Below, piece after piece: positions 1 to 6,579 of a stretch of DNA of 8,143 nucleotides. Numbering within the stretch: position 1 is the first letter of the stretch; each line of letters starts with the position of its first letter. Position numbers and translations under genes: made by a program. Source of the stretch: Cyanobacteriota bacterium (lineage in GTDB: Bacteria; Cyanobacteriota; Cyanobacteriia; Phormidesmidales; Phormidesmidaceae); the NCBI GenBank assembly GCA_027619675.1, contig JAQCHG010000051.1:1-8143 (forward strand). Reading direction: 5' to 3'. A model generated the notes under the pieces. That model saw only the letters and a list, made by a program, of their open reading frames with translations, was not told the DNA's origin and did not search any database.

Positions 1-518
1 GGGGCCTCTTGGTCAGTGAGCCCCCCCCCGGTACCCCCCCTGATCGGGCTCACTTCCCCCGCCGCAATCGCATCATTGCCGGCCTCAGCCGCATTACCCT
101 CGTCACGGAGGCCCCAGCCAAGTCAGGGGCGCTGATCACTGCCCGTTTGGCCAATGACTATGGGCGGGATGTCTACGCCTTGCCCGGATCCCTCGATAAC
201 CCCCGCTGTCGGGGGTGTCTAGAGTTAGTCAACCAGGGGGCGCAACTGGTGCTGGCGGAAGACACCCTGGTGCAAGCCCTGGGGGCCATGCCTGTGGCCG
301 CTGCCCAGTCCCCGGCCCCGGCCCCTGCGCCGCCGCCGGACCTGCCGCCCCCCCTGCAAACCGTATGGCAATGCCTCCAGGGGGAAGCCCTATCCCTGGA
401 TGTGGTGGTGACCCAGGTGGGCGATTTGACCACGGGGGAGGTACTGAGTGCCCTGACCCAGTTGGAGTTAATGGGCTTGGTCAGTCAAGTGCCAGGGGGG
501 CGCTATCAGCGGGTTTAG
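1..518 (+). CDS. dprA: DNA-processing protein DprA, C-terminal part (5' end outside window)
   Basis: DprA/Smf binds single-stranded DNA entering the cell during natural transformation and loads RecA on it. The frame is open from the window edge, so the N-terminal half of the Rossmann-like domain is missing; the TTG at base 9 is internal and not the start. Family motifs seen: SE-PPGTPP near the left edge, FPRRNRIIAGLS (bases 54-89), VTEAPAKSGALITA (to base 143), and ALPG before a conserved G-C turn, followed by the LVNQGAQLV segment. An Ala/Pro-rich linker (about 285-345) leads to a C-terminal winged-helix domain (about 345-515) ending PGGRYQRV, which is typical of DprA. The stop is TAG at 516-518. 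The next gene begins 46 bases downstream on the same strand, so co-transcription is possible. The family call is firm; whether this organism is transformable cannot be told from here. Confidence 0.95.
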   Translation, partial: GLLVSEPPPGTPPDRAHFPRRNRIIAGLSRITLVTEAPAKSGALITARLANDYGRDVYALPGSLDNPRCRGCLELVNQGAQLVLAEDTLVQALGAMPVAAAQSPAPAPAPPPDLPPPLQTVWQCLQGEALSLDVVVTQVGDLTTGEVLSALTQLELMGLVSQVPGGRYQRV

Positions 519-564
519 GCTCAAGTTTGGTACAGTCCTGGGATGGTGATGCCTTGGGTTCACA

Positions 565-1029
565 ATGGCCAGATCGATTTTGCTCACTGCCTTTGCCCCC
601 TGGCAGGCCCATCAGCGCTCAAACAGTTCTGACGATTTGCTGGCGTTGGTGGCCACCCATCCCCACTGCCCAGCGGGGGTTGTGATCCGGCGGGGGGTAC
701 CCGTTCACTTTGACCTCGCCCCCGCCCAGGTAATGGCTCAAGCCCTAGCGCTACGCCCAGCTCTGGTGGTGTGCTGCGGTATGGCCGAAACCCGATCTCA
801 CCTCACCCTCGAACAATTTGGTCGCCGGGGCGATCGCTGCCTCCAGACGCGCTTGGATTTGAGTACCCTGACACGGGGCTTGGCCCTCACTCACATCAGT
901 AAGGATGCGGGTGACTATGTGTGCAACCACCTCTATTACCATCTGCTGCGGGATCTGCCCCGCCACCTACCCCAATGTCAGGGGCTGTTTATCCACGTGC
1001 CAAAACTCCACCGTCGGGTTCAACCCTGA
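565..1029 (+). CDS. Pyroglutamyl-peptidase-like cysteine peptidase (family C15), C-terminus possibly cut by a stop
   Basis: Family C15 enzymes remove N-terminal pyroglutamate from peptides in the cytoplasm. The 154-residue product opens with MARSILLTAFAPW and an SNSSDD segment, as in cyanobacterial C15-like proteins. The catalytic triad appears intact: Glu83 in LTLEQFG, Cys120 in DAGDYVCNHLYY, and His144 in GLFIHVP. Typical C15 proteins run near 200 residues; here the frame stops (TGA 1027-1029) ten residues after the catalytic His. The same frame then stays open and reads LLLDFLTVLTRLRAIAD, which resembles the family's final helix, so the TGA may be a nonsense mutation or a sequence error. 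ATG 565 is chosen because an in-frame TGA at 547-549 excludes earlier starts; no strong ribosome binding site is visible. The gene lies 46 bases after dprA. Substrate specificity is inferred only from the family. Confidence 0.82.
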   Translation: MARSILLTAFAPWQAHQRSNSSDDLLALVATHPHCPAGVVIRRGVPVHFDLAPAQVMAQALALRPALVVCCGMAETRSHLTLEQFGRRGDRCLQTRLDLSTLTRGLALTHISKDAGDYVCNHLYYHLLRDLPRHLPQCQGLFIHVPKLHRRVQP

Positions 1030-1120
1030 CTGTTGCTGGACTTTCTGACGGTGTTGACCCGGCTGCGGGCGATCGCGGATGGTCAGCAACCACCCCGAGA
1101 ATCCCACCTCCAGCGGCCAC

Positions 1121-1143
1121 AAAAAAACCTGCCGTTGGCAGGT
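1121..1143 (-). terminator. Intrinsic terminator of the rbp transcript
   Basis: On the - strand a 7-bp perfect stem, ACCTGCC / GGCAGGT with loop AAC, is followed directly by a run of seven T (an A-run at 1121-1127 on the + strand). It lies about 185 bases past the stop of the RRM gene and is the only hairpin-plus-T-run in that convergent gap. On the + strand the hairpin lacks a T-run, so it should stop only leftward transcription. Confidence 0.75.
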
Positions 1144-1327
1144 CGGGGGCAATCCCAAGGGAGTCTAGCCATCACATCTATCGCTTCGGCAACCCTAAAA
1201 AGCAGGCTCTAAGGCCAGCACCCCTGTTTAGGTTAATTACCCCCTCCACCATGGACTTGTTGCAGGGGGCATGAAGTTGCCAACCGTTGCTTGGGAAGGG
1301 GGAGCGGCAGCCCCCCCATGCCTAGGG

Positions 1328-1771
1328 CTAAGAGGAGGTGGTTTGGGCCGCCAGCATTTCCTTCAGCTTGGCCAAGTCTTGAGCCCAGCGAGGATCAGGT
1401 TGGGCGGTTTCCGTATCGCTAAAGGCAGCGCGACCACCGGAAGAGGATTTGTTGCTGGCAGGCTTACTGCTCTTGCGACGGGCACCGCTATCACTGCTGC
1501 TCTCTTCCTCTTTGCCCTTGCTGCGGGGTAGGGCTTTCTCCACCTTCAGCTCGGTATCTTCAAGGCTAAAACCATTGAATTTTTCCACAATGGCATCCGC
1601 CTGCTCGTCGGTTTTGACCGTAACAAACCCAAAACCGCGACATTTACCCGTTTTGCGATCGGAGATGAGCTTAACGGAAATGATTTCTTCCGTGTGTTCT
1701 GAAAATACTGCCTCTAGGGATTCCCGCTCGATTTCTTTGGGCAAATTGCCTACGTAGATTCGTACAGACAT
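1328..1771 (-). CDS. Cyanobacterial RRM-type RNA-binding protein (Rbp family)
   Basis: The 147-residue protein has one N-terminal RNA-recognition motif (about residues 3-80). RNP2 is IYVGNL (5-10) and RNP1 is RGFGFVTV (45-52), carrying the aromatic residues that stack on RNA bases. After KALPRSK comes a low-complexity Ser/Lys/Glu tail (84-113) without the glycine-rich run of type I Rbps, then a conserved-looking helix, DPRWAQDLAKLKEMLAAQ (126-143). This layout resembles the longer Rbp3-like cyanobacterial class; related Rbps in Synechocystis bind photosystem mRNAs near thylakoids, and others respond to cold. The role here is inferred from family only. ATG 1771 is supported by AGAGG nine bases upstream (1781-1785). 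A possible promoter (1874-1902) and an 18-bp palindrome (1843-1860) precede it. The gene appears to be a single transcription unit ending at the 1121-1143 terminator. Confidence 0.93.
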   Translation of the reverse strand: MSVRIYVGNLPKEIERESLEAVFSEHTEEIISVKLISDRKTGKCRGFGFVTVKTDEQADAIVEKFNGFSLEDTELKVEKALPRSKGKEEESSSDSGARRKSSKPASNKSSSGGRAAFSDTETAQPDPRWAQDLAKLKEMLAAQTTSS

Positions 1772-1842
1772 AATCAGATACCTCTAACTCAATGGTGTCT
1801 TAAACAGGGGTTTGATCACAAAAAGCGGCCCAACAATTTACC

Positions 1843-1860
1843 CCATTGCCATGGCAATGG
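1843..1860. promoter_or_regulatory. 18-bp perfect palindrome in the rbp leader
   Basis: CCATTGCCATGGCAATGG is a perfect palindrome located 72-89 bases upstream of the RRM gene's ATG. As RNA it can form a 7-bp stem with a CAUG tetraloop; as DNA it has the symmetry of an operator for a dimeric regulator. If the promoter at 1874-1902 is right, the palindrome falls just inside the transcript. No T-run follows it, so it is not an intrinsic terminator. Confidence 0.45.
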
Positions 1861-1873
1861 CGCATCCCTACTC

Positions 1874-1902
1874 TAAATAGCTATCGTCATTAATCACTCC
1901 AA
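1874..1902 (-). promoter_or_regulatory. Possible sigma70-type promoter of the RRM gene
   Basis: Reading leftward, TTGGAG (1902-1897) and TATTTA (1879-1874) are separated by exactly 17 bases. Each hexamer matches the consensus only moderately. The start site would lie near 1866, giving a leader of about 95 bases that begins with the 18-bp palindrome. This is inferred from spacing and position only. Confidence 0.3.
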
Positions 1903-2131
1903 CGAGCCAGTGACAATTAGCGTCCTAGTTCCAGCACGGCACGCGCGATTCAGAGTGAACTCAAGCCTTAGAGACCGCCAGTGAAGCATATATTGCCCCT
2001 TGAGAATCGTGCCTGGGCGCAAAATCTCCGTTAGCGGCATCAACCATGCAAGCTCAAAACCATTTATTAAACTAACACGCGTGACCCGACCCCACAGAGA
2101 GAATTTGTGGTTTCTTTCCGAGAAGTCATAC

Positions 2132-2161
2132 AAAAACCAGCCAACCCAGGGGGCTAGCTGG
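2132..2161 (-). terminator. Strong intrinsic terminator
   Basis: On the - strand, CCAGCTAGCCC and GGGTTGGCTGG form an 11-bp stem (nine Watson-Crick and two G-U pairs) around a CCT loop, followed at once by TTTTT (2136-2132). The stop of the M48-like gene is about 160 bases upstream, so the site could end that mRNA. A light-response-type site between the two suggests it may instead end a separate short transcript. Confidence 0.75.
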
Positions 2162-2255
2162 CATAACTTGCTGTGTTGAGAGTAGGAGAACCTGATACCT
2201 AGGACCCCTTGGGGCCAAGTGACCGAACTGGACCTGCTGATGTCAGTCACGCTTA
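2132..2255 (-). ncRNA. Candidate small regulatory RNA (5' end uncertain)
   Basis: Between the HLR1-like site (2269-2286) and the terminator (2132-2161) lies a stretch with the layout of a bacterial sRNA, read on the - strand. First comes an 8-bp stem pairing 2243-2250 with 2219-2226 (one G-U pair), then a small GGCCC/GGGTCC hairpin near 2203-2217. Next is an apparently unpaired, pyrimidine-rich segment containing TTCTCCTACTCTCAACACAG (2190-2171), and last the terminator hairpin with its U-run. A G-poor CU-rich unpaired segment is the kind that pairs with ribosome binding sites. The transcription start is a guess (about 2240-2260); no good -10 box was found. The cyanobacterial sRNA PsrR1 is a known RpaB-controlled RNA of about this size, but I cannot confirm homology. 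The alternative is that this is simply the 3' UTR of the upstream M48-like gene. Confidence 0.4.
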
Positions 2256-2268
2256 GGTGCACTGGAAC

Positions 2269-2286
2269 TCTGTAACGGAATGTAAC
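2269..2286 (-). promoter_or_regulatory. HLR1-like site (RpaB-type direct repeat)
   Basis: On the - strand the sequence is GTTACATTCCGTTACAGA. The published HLR1 element, bound by the cyanobacterial response regulator RpaB, is two copies of (G/T)TTACA(T/A)(T/A) separated by two bases. Here the first copy is perfect and the second has one mismatch (G for T/A), with the correct 2-bp gap. It lies in a gap, 34 bases beyond the M48-like stop codon and about 110 bases upstream of the terminator at 2132-2161. RpaB sites that overlap a promoter usually repress in low light, while those upstream usually activate; which applies here is unknown. Confidence 0.5.
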
Positions 2287-2319
2287 ACAAGCGCGATCGC
2301 CTCTGCAATGATTCTTTAC

Positions 2320-4893
2320 TTACCCGCCCCGGAAGATAATCAAAATCCCCAAACCACAGCTGACCAGGGCTACCCCCGCCGACCATACCGGGTGGTTGGA
2401 GCGCAGGAGCCGTTTCCCCGGACGCATAAAGCTCTCTAGGTCGAGCCAAGCACAGGCCCCCCGCCGAAACCAGCCGGAGGCGGTCACCGCCTGCCCCACC
2501 AACAGGCTGGGGTGCCCTGGATGAATCAGCAGATTGCCTACGACCCCCAGACTAGAGAGAAAGTGCAGCTTCAGGAGGCCCCGGTCGGTTTTGAGCCACA
2601 AGTCTTGGCAGAGCCAGTTGGCCATGCCGCGACGGCCCAGCAGGGTGCCCTGGATCTGGACGGGGACGCTGTCGGTGGGCAGGGCCATGGGATTTTTGAG
2701 CAGTTGCTCCACCTGGGCATTGCGGAGGGTCTTGGTGGGGTTGAGGTCGGGGAAAAAGCGATTGATCCGCACCAGGGTACCGATGCCCAACCCCAGCCAC
2801 AGGCTGCCCCACAGCAAACTGCGATCACCGTAAAACCAGCTAATCTGCCATATCCCGAGGGGGTTGACGAGCCCGCCGATGAACCACATCCCCAAAGCGA
2901 TCGCCCCCCCTAACCCTAGCCCTAGGTAGGGGGCAATTTGCATCAAGAAGGGCCACCAATATTGAGAAAAGTCCGTTTTGGTCCGCATCCGCACCCGCGC
3001 CGTCTGGGGGGCGAGGGGGAGTTCCGGTTCCAGGCCCCACTGCGCGGCATAGCGGCCTAGGGTGGCGAGGCGATCGCCCAGCAAGGGATGGGCATCGTTT
3101 AAGGTGAGCCAGTGGCGGTAGGGGTTTTGCCAATCCCAACTCAGGACCTGGGGCAGGAACCCGTGGGCATAGAGGCTGCCGGGGGTGAGGGCACTGCGGT
3201 AGCCCAGGGGGGTGAGCAGGTCCACACTTTCTAGCAGGGGGGGCACGTGGCCCTGATCGACCACCGATGCAGCGGTGGTGGCGGCGGTTTTGATCAGGGC
3301 GCGGGTGAGGCCATTGGGGTTGCCCGTCCAGGCCACCGCTTGGCGATCGCTGTAGGTTGTGCGGGTGCGGGCCAGGGCCAAGGCGGGTTTGCGCAACAGC
3401 CAGTAGAGGCCGTAGGCCAGGGCTGCAATGACCGCACCGCTAGCCCGCAGGGGGCCGAAGGTTTGGCGATCGCCCCAGCGGGCCACCTGGACATAGACCT
3501 GGTAGCACCCCTGCAACACTGTCCCCAGCAGGGTCATTAGGGGCAAGGTCCATTGCTGCATATGGGCCAGTTCCCGACTGAGAAGGGTGGTGGCTTCCTC
3601 GTCCGTAAGGTGATCGAGCCAGCCCTGGCTGACCACAATGCGGGCGTTGCGGGGCAGCCAACCGTAGCTGAAAATCAGGGGGCTATCGGCGGGTAGCGAT
3701 CGCAGGTGGGGCAAGGGCCAGCCCCGCTGCTGGCAGATGCGCCGTAGGGTCCGCACCGTCTCTGGATGGGTACCTTTGAGTTTTTGGATGGGCAGGGGTT
3801 GCTGCTGATAAACCTCTGCCAGCAGGCGGTCCCACAACCAGGGGGAAGCCAGTAATATCCCCCCTAACAGCACCAATAAGAGCAGGGTGTAGTCCCGCAG
3901 CATCCAGCCCAGCCAGTTGGGGGGTACCAGCCAGGTCATGCGCCGCAGTACTGACAGGGAGAGGCGTAGACTGCGGTGCAGCAGCCAGTCCATCAGCCCG
4001 AGGCTGAGCCCCAGGGTGACCAGTTGGGTCACCCACAGTTGCAGGAGACTCGGATTTTCCTTGAGCGATCGCAGCCGTTCTAGCCGCCCCGCCCCCCGAA
4101 GTTGCCAGGGGGGATCCGCCTCGGGGGGGGTAGCCACCTCAGGTCCATCCAGCGGCTGAAGCTGGGTATCGATCTGCAACTGGGTGGTGACGGCGGCAGA
4201 TTCTGCTGTCGCTGCGGGATTGTCCGCACTGGTGGCCCCTGGGGCAGCCACCCCGGTCTGATTCAAGGTTTCGTAGTGGAAGAGGGATGGCCCCGGTGCC
4301 GATCCGGTTGAGGGGGCCGGGGCCGGATCGGCATCGGGCGGCTGAGTTGAGGGAGGTCTAGGGCCTGGGGAGGGCTGCCCTGGGCTGGGGGAGGTCCCTG
4401 GGGCGGGTACTCGCTGGCTGGGCTGCGCCTGGGATATCTGCAACGGTCGAAAGCCACTGGAAGCAGCGCTGGGACCCGATCCATCAGGGGCCAAGGGTCG
4501 GAATCCAGTTCCATCCCCTGGCTCCCCATTGGTCAAGGGGCGAAACCCAGTTCCATCCCCCGCCCCGGCAGCATTTAGGGGATGGAAACCGCTGGCGTCA
4601 GGAGCAGCCTCCGACGGGGAGGCGAGGGTCGTCAACATGCGACTGGCCCAATCTTGCACCTGGGCTTGGGGGCGTTGGCGCAGCCGTTCACAGAGGGCGA
4701 TCGCCGTCGCAGTTTCCCCCTGACCGACATAGGCCCGCACCAGCCCCATTTCGGCCTTTAAGCGCTGGGCGGTGGAGGCGTTGCCGTGGTGCTGTAGCGT
4801 GGAAAAGTGGGCGATCGCCGTCCCGTAGTCCTTTTGCTTCAGGGCGGTCAGGGCCGACTGGAGGAGGGTTTCTGGAGAAGAGGAAGACGCCAT
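2320..4893 (-). CDS. M48-like (HtpX-related) multi-pass membrane protein with TPR-like N-terminus and degenerate zinc site
   Basis: The 857-residue protein has these parts. Residues 7-92 form a helical TPR-like segment (LKQKDYGTAIAHF). Residues 93-270 are a Pro/Ala/Gly-rich linker with four GF(R/H)PL repeats (102-151). Hydrophobic segments lie near 284-305 and 333-352. The M48-like core is about 360-615. Further membrane segments lie near 650-680 and 690-708, followed by a soluble domain (about 735-825) with GRRGMANWL and VTASGWFRRGACAWLDLE, and a last membrane span (837-855). The order matches cyanobacterial M48-type proteins as I recall them. Where active M48 proteases have HExxH, this one has RELAH (440-444): the first zinc His is Arg. 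The downstream Glu ligand (EFxAD in HtpX) aligns with Thr512 in TTYSD. Proteolysis is therefore doubtful, and a scaffold or pseudoprotease role is possible. Its ATG shares base 4893 with the divergent methyltransferase gene. Confidence 0.9.
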   Translation of the reverse strand: MASSSSPETLLQSALTALKQKDYGTAIAHFSTLQHHGNASTAQRLKAEMGLVRAYVGQGETATAIALCERLRQRPQAQVQDWASRMLTTLASPSEAAPDASGFHPLNAAGAGDGTGFRPLTNGEPGDGTGFRPLAPDGSGPSAASSGFRPLQISQAQPSQRVPAPGTSPSPGQPSPGPRPPSTQPPDADPAPAPSTGSAPGPSLFHYETLNQTGVAAPGATSADNPAATAESAAVTTQLQIDTQLQPLDGPEVATPPEADPPWQLRGAGRLERLRSLKENPSLLQLWVTQLVTLGLSLGLMDWLLHRSLRLSLSVLRRMTWLVPPNWLGWMLRDYTLLLLVLLGGILLASPWLWDRLLAEVYQQQPLPIQKLKGTHPETVRTLRRICQQRGWPLPHLRSLPADSPLIFSYGWLPRNARIVVSQGWLDHLTDEEATTLLSRELAHMQQWTLPLMTLLGTVLQGCYQVYVQVARWGDRQTFGPLRASGAVIAALAYGLYWLLRKPALALARTRTTYSDRQAVAWTGNPNGLTRALIKTAATTAASVVDQGHVPPLLESVDLLTPLGYRSALTPGSLYAHGFLPQVLSWDWQNPYRHWLTLNDAHPLLGDRLATLGRYAAQWGLEPELPLAPQTARVRMRTKTDFSQYWWPFLMQIAPYLGLGLGGAIALGMWFIGGLVNPLGIWQISWFYGDRSLLWGSLWLGLGIGTLVRINRFFPDLNPTKTLRNAQVEQLLKNPMALPTDSVPVQIQGTLLGRRGMANWLCQDLWLKTDRGLLKLHFLSSLGVVGNLLIHPGHPSLLVGQAVTASGWFRRGACAWLDLESFMRPGKRLLRSNHPVWSAGVALVSCGLGILIIFRGG
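4881..4886 (+). promoter_or_regulatory. Ribosome binding site supporting the TTG start of the methyltransferase gene
   Basis: AGGAAG lies six bases before TTG 4893 within a purine-rich run (GGAGAAGAGGAAG). No ATG or GTG in frame lies close to the conserved N-terminus, so this site decides the rare TTG start. It falls inside the first codons of the opposing M48-like gene. Confidence 0.6.
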
Positions 4894-6329
4894 TGGCTAC
4901 CCGCAACGCTGACCTTCAGGGTACGCAAATTTACTCCGCTGTCGATCGCTACCGTTCGTTACTGGACGATCCAGCCGCCTTTTTAGCCTGCGTCGCCACC
5001 CCCCAACCCCTCACCCTCTGGGCAAATCCCCTCAAGGCAGTGCCGGACGTTCTCACCGCCTACTTTGCCGAGCGCGGCCTCGCCCTACAACCTTTACCAG
5101 GGCTGCCCGGGGCCTACACCTGTGACGGGTTGACCCAACCGGGCCAGACCCTGCCCTATGCCGCTGGGTGGTACTACGTGCAGGAGGCGATCGCCATGAC
5201 AGCGGTGGCGGCCATGGATCCCCAACCGGGGGAGCGAATTCTAGATCTCTGTGCCGCTCCGGGGGGCAAAGCCCTGCAAATGGCGGCACGGGTGGGGCCA
5301 CGGGGGCTGGTGGTGGCCAATGATTTTGATGGGGGTCGCCTGGTCAGCCTCAGTAGCCACATCCACCGCTTGGGCATGACCAACCTCGTCACCACCCAGC
5401 GGGATGGCCGCACCGCCGACTTTCCCTCCGGTTGGTTTGATCGGGTGTTGGTGGATGCCCCTTGTTCCGGTGAGGGCACCCTACGCCGTCGCCAACGCTC
5501 GCGCCCTTGGCGGCCCCACTACAGCCAGCGCATTCGCCGGGTTCAACAGCAGCTTTTGGACCGTGCCCTGCACTGGGTAAAGCCGGGGGGCACCGTGGTC
5601 TACAGCACCTGTACCTTTGCCCCCGAGGAAAACGAGGCGGTGCTGGATACGGTGCTGGGCGATCGCGCCACCTGTATCCCCTTTACCCTGCCGGAACTGC
5701 GCCACCAGCCAGGGCTCACCCGCTGGCAGGGTCACACCTTTCGGGCCGATTTGGCCCATGCCCACCGCTACTGGCCCCATTTCAACAACAGCGGGGGGTT
5801 CTTTGTGGCCCGCCTGCGCCGCCATGGGGCAGGTCCGGATGGAGAGCAGGCGGGCGAGGCAATGGCTTCGCCTCAACCGGAAACGGTAGCCCCTGGCCTG
5901 CCCTACCCTACCCCCATCCCTGGGTTATGGCAGCGGTTTGGGCTGCCGACAGCAATGCTAAAGGATGCCCACGGTTGGTTTACGGGGCGGCGGCTGTGGC
6001 TGTGTACCGCCCCAGTCGAGGCCTTAGCGGCCTTGTCGCCCCTACAAACCTGGGGCTTGGCGATCGCCAGCCCCACCCGCCATGGCTGGAAACCCTCCAC
6101 CGCCTTTCTCCAACGCTTTGGCCCCGCCGCCACCCAAAACCGCGTGGATTTCACCCACCCTGAGCAAGCCCAGGGATTTCTTCGGGGGGAGACCCAGACG
6201 GTCTCAGCAGTGGTAGAGCCTGGGTTTGTCCACGGCCAATATGGCCCCTTTGCCCTCGGTTGCGGCAGCTATCGCGATGGGGTGCTGCGTTCCCACATCC
6301 CCAAAGCCTTCTGGTGTACCCGCCTCTGA
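4893..6329 (+). CDS. RsmB/RsmF-family RNA (cytosine-5) methyltransferase
   Basis: The 478-residue enzyme should transfer a methyl group from S-adenosylmethionine to C5 of a cytosine in rRNA (or tRNA). Residues 1-110 form an N-terminal domain. The Rossmann methyltransferase domain (about 112-310) shows the SAM motif DLCAAPGGKA (118-127), motif IV DAPCSGEGTLRR with Cys191, and motif VI YSTCTFAPEENE with Cys240. These are the two cysteines used for base release and attack in this family, so it should be active. After a variable linker (311-335), the C-terminus (336-478) resembles the RsmF PUA-like RNA-binding region, with LRGE, GFVHGQYGPFALGCGSY and an SHIPKAF end. E. coli RsmF methylates 16S C1407, but the target here is not known. 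Start TTG 4893 has AGGAAG upstream; homology proper begins near residue 14. It is divergent from the M48-like gene with no spacer, so its promoter must lie inside that gene. Confidence 0.92.
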   Translation: MATRNADLQGTQIYSAVDRYRSLLDDPAAFLACVATPQPLTLWANPLKAVPDVLTAYFAERGLALQPLPGLPGAYTCDGLTQPGQTLPYAAGWYYVQEAIAMTAVAAMDPQPGERILDLCAAPGGKALQMAARVGPRGLVVANDFDGGRLVSLSSHIHRLGMTNLVTTQRDGRTADFPSGWFDRVLVDAPCSGEGTLRRRQRSRPWRPHYSQRIRRVQQQLLDRALHWVKPGGTVVYSTCTFAPEENEAVLDTVLGDRATCIPFTLPELRHQPGLTRWQGHTFRADLAHAHRYWPHFNNSGGFFVARLRRHGAGPDGEQAGEAMASPQPETVAPGLPYPTPIPGLWQRFGLPTAMLKDAHGWFTGRRLWLCTAPVEALAALSPLQTWGLAIASPTRHGWKPSTAFLQRFGPAATQNRVDFTHPEQAQGFLRGETQTVSAVVEPGFVHGQYGPFALGCGSYRDGVLRSHIPKAFWCTRL

Positions 6330-6349
6330 CCCCCAGCCATGGCTAAATA

Positions 6350-6579
6350 ACCTGAGTTCGGGTTAAGCGACAATCCCGTTCCTGTAGGGGCGCACTAGCG
6401 CAGCCATGCCCCTTGGGCTATGGGTTTGCGCCCGGCAATCCGTGGCATTCCCGCCCGAAACTGGGCTCAGATATCCGGTTGCCCGATACATTTTCAGGGC
6501 GCAGACCCCTGCGCCCCTACGGATGTTCTGGGGTGGAGCGTCACGGCATCTCCTCCATCGACTTATCCCGAACTGGGGT
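6350..6579. mobile_element. MITE-like element with terminal inverted repeats and flanking TA
   Basis: The left end ACCTGAGTTCGGGTTAAG (from 6350) and the reverse complement of the right end ACCCCAGTTCGGGATAAG (from 6579) agree at 15 of 18 positions. Each end is bounded by TA (6348-6349 and 6580-6581), as expected for target duplication by IS630/mariner-type transposases. Inside is a second, perfect 11-bp inverted pair, GTAGGGGCGCA (6384-6394) with TGCGCCCCTAC (6510-6520), plus an 8-bp stem hairpin at 6497-6516. No transposase or plausible gene is present, so it would be non-autonomous. It sits directly after the methyltransferase gene. Copies elsewhere in the genome would confirm it; the family name is inferred. 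Confidence 0.55.

Noticed and set aside
921..1274. 117-residue + strand frame overlapping the end of the C15 peptidase
   Set aside because: It overlaps the real gene in another frame and has low-complexity composition with no family resemblance.
1301..1319. GGGGG/CCCCC inverted repeat near the rbp stop as a terminator
   Set aside because: No T-run follows on either strand. The hairpin at 1121-1143 with seven T is a far better terminator.
1894..2262. 122-residue reading frame on the - strand (GTG start) in the gap between rbp and the M48-like gene
   Set aside because: No recognisable family, weak ribosome binding site, and a strong intrinsic terminator (2132-2161) lies inside it on the same strand. 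The stretch is better explained as non-coding or regulatory.
2271..2286. Possible NtcA site (GTA-N8-TAC) on the + strand
   Set aside because: The right half is TAA, not TAC. The same bases fit the HLR1 direct repeat much better.
1772..2319. tRNA or other known structural RNA (SRP RNA, RNase P RNA, tmRNA, Yfr1) in the long gap
   Set aside because: No T-loop (GTTCRANNC) or acceptor pairing was found on either strand, and the hallmark sequences of those RNAs were not seen.
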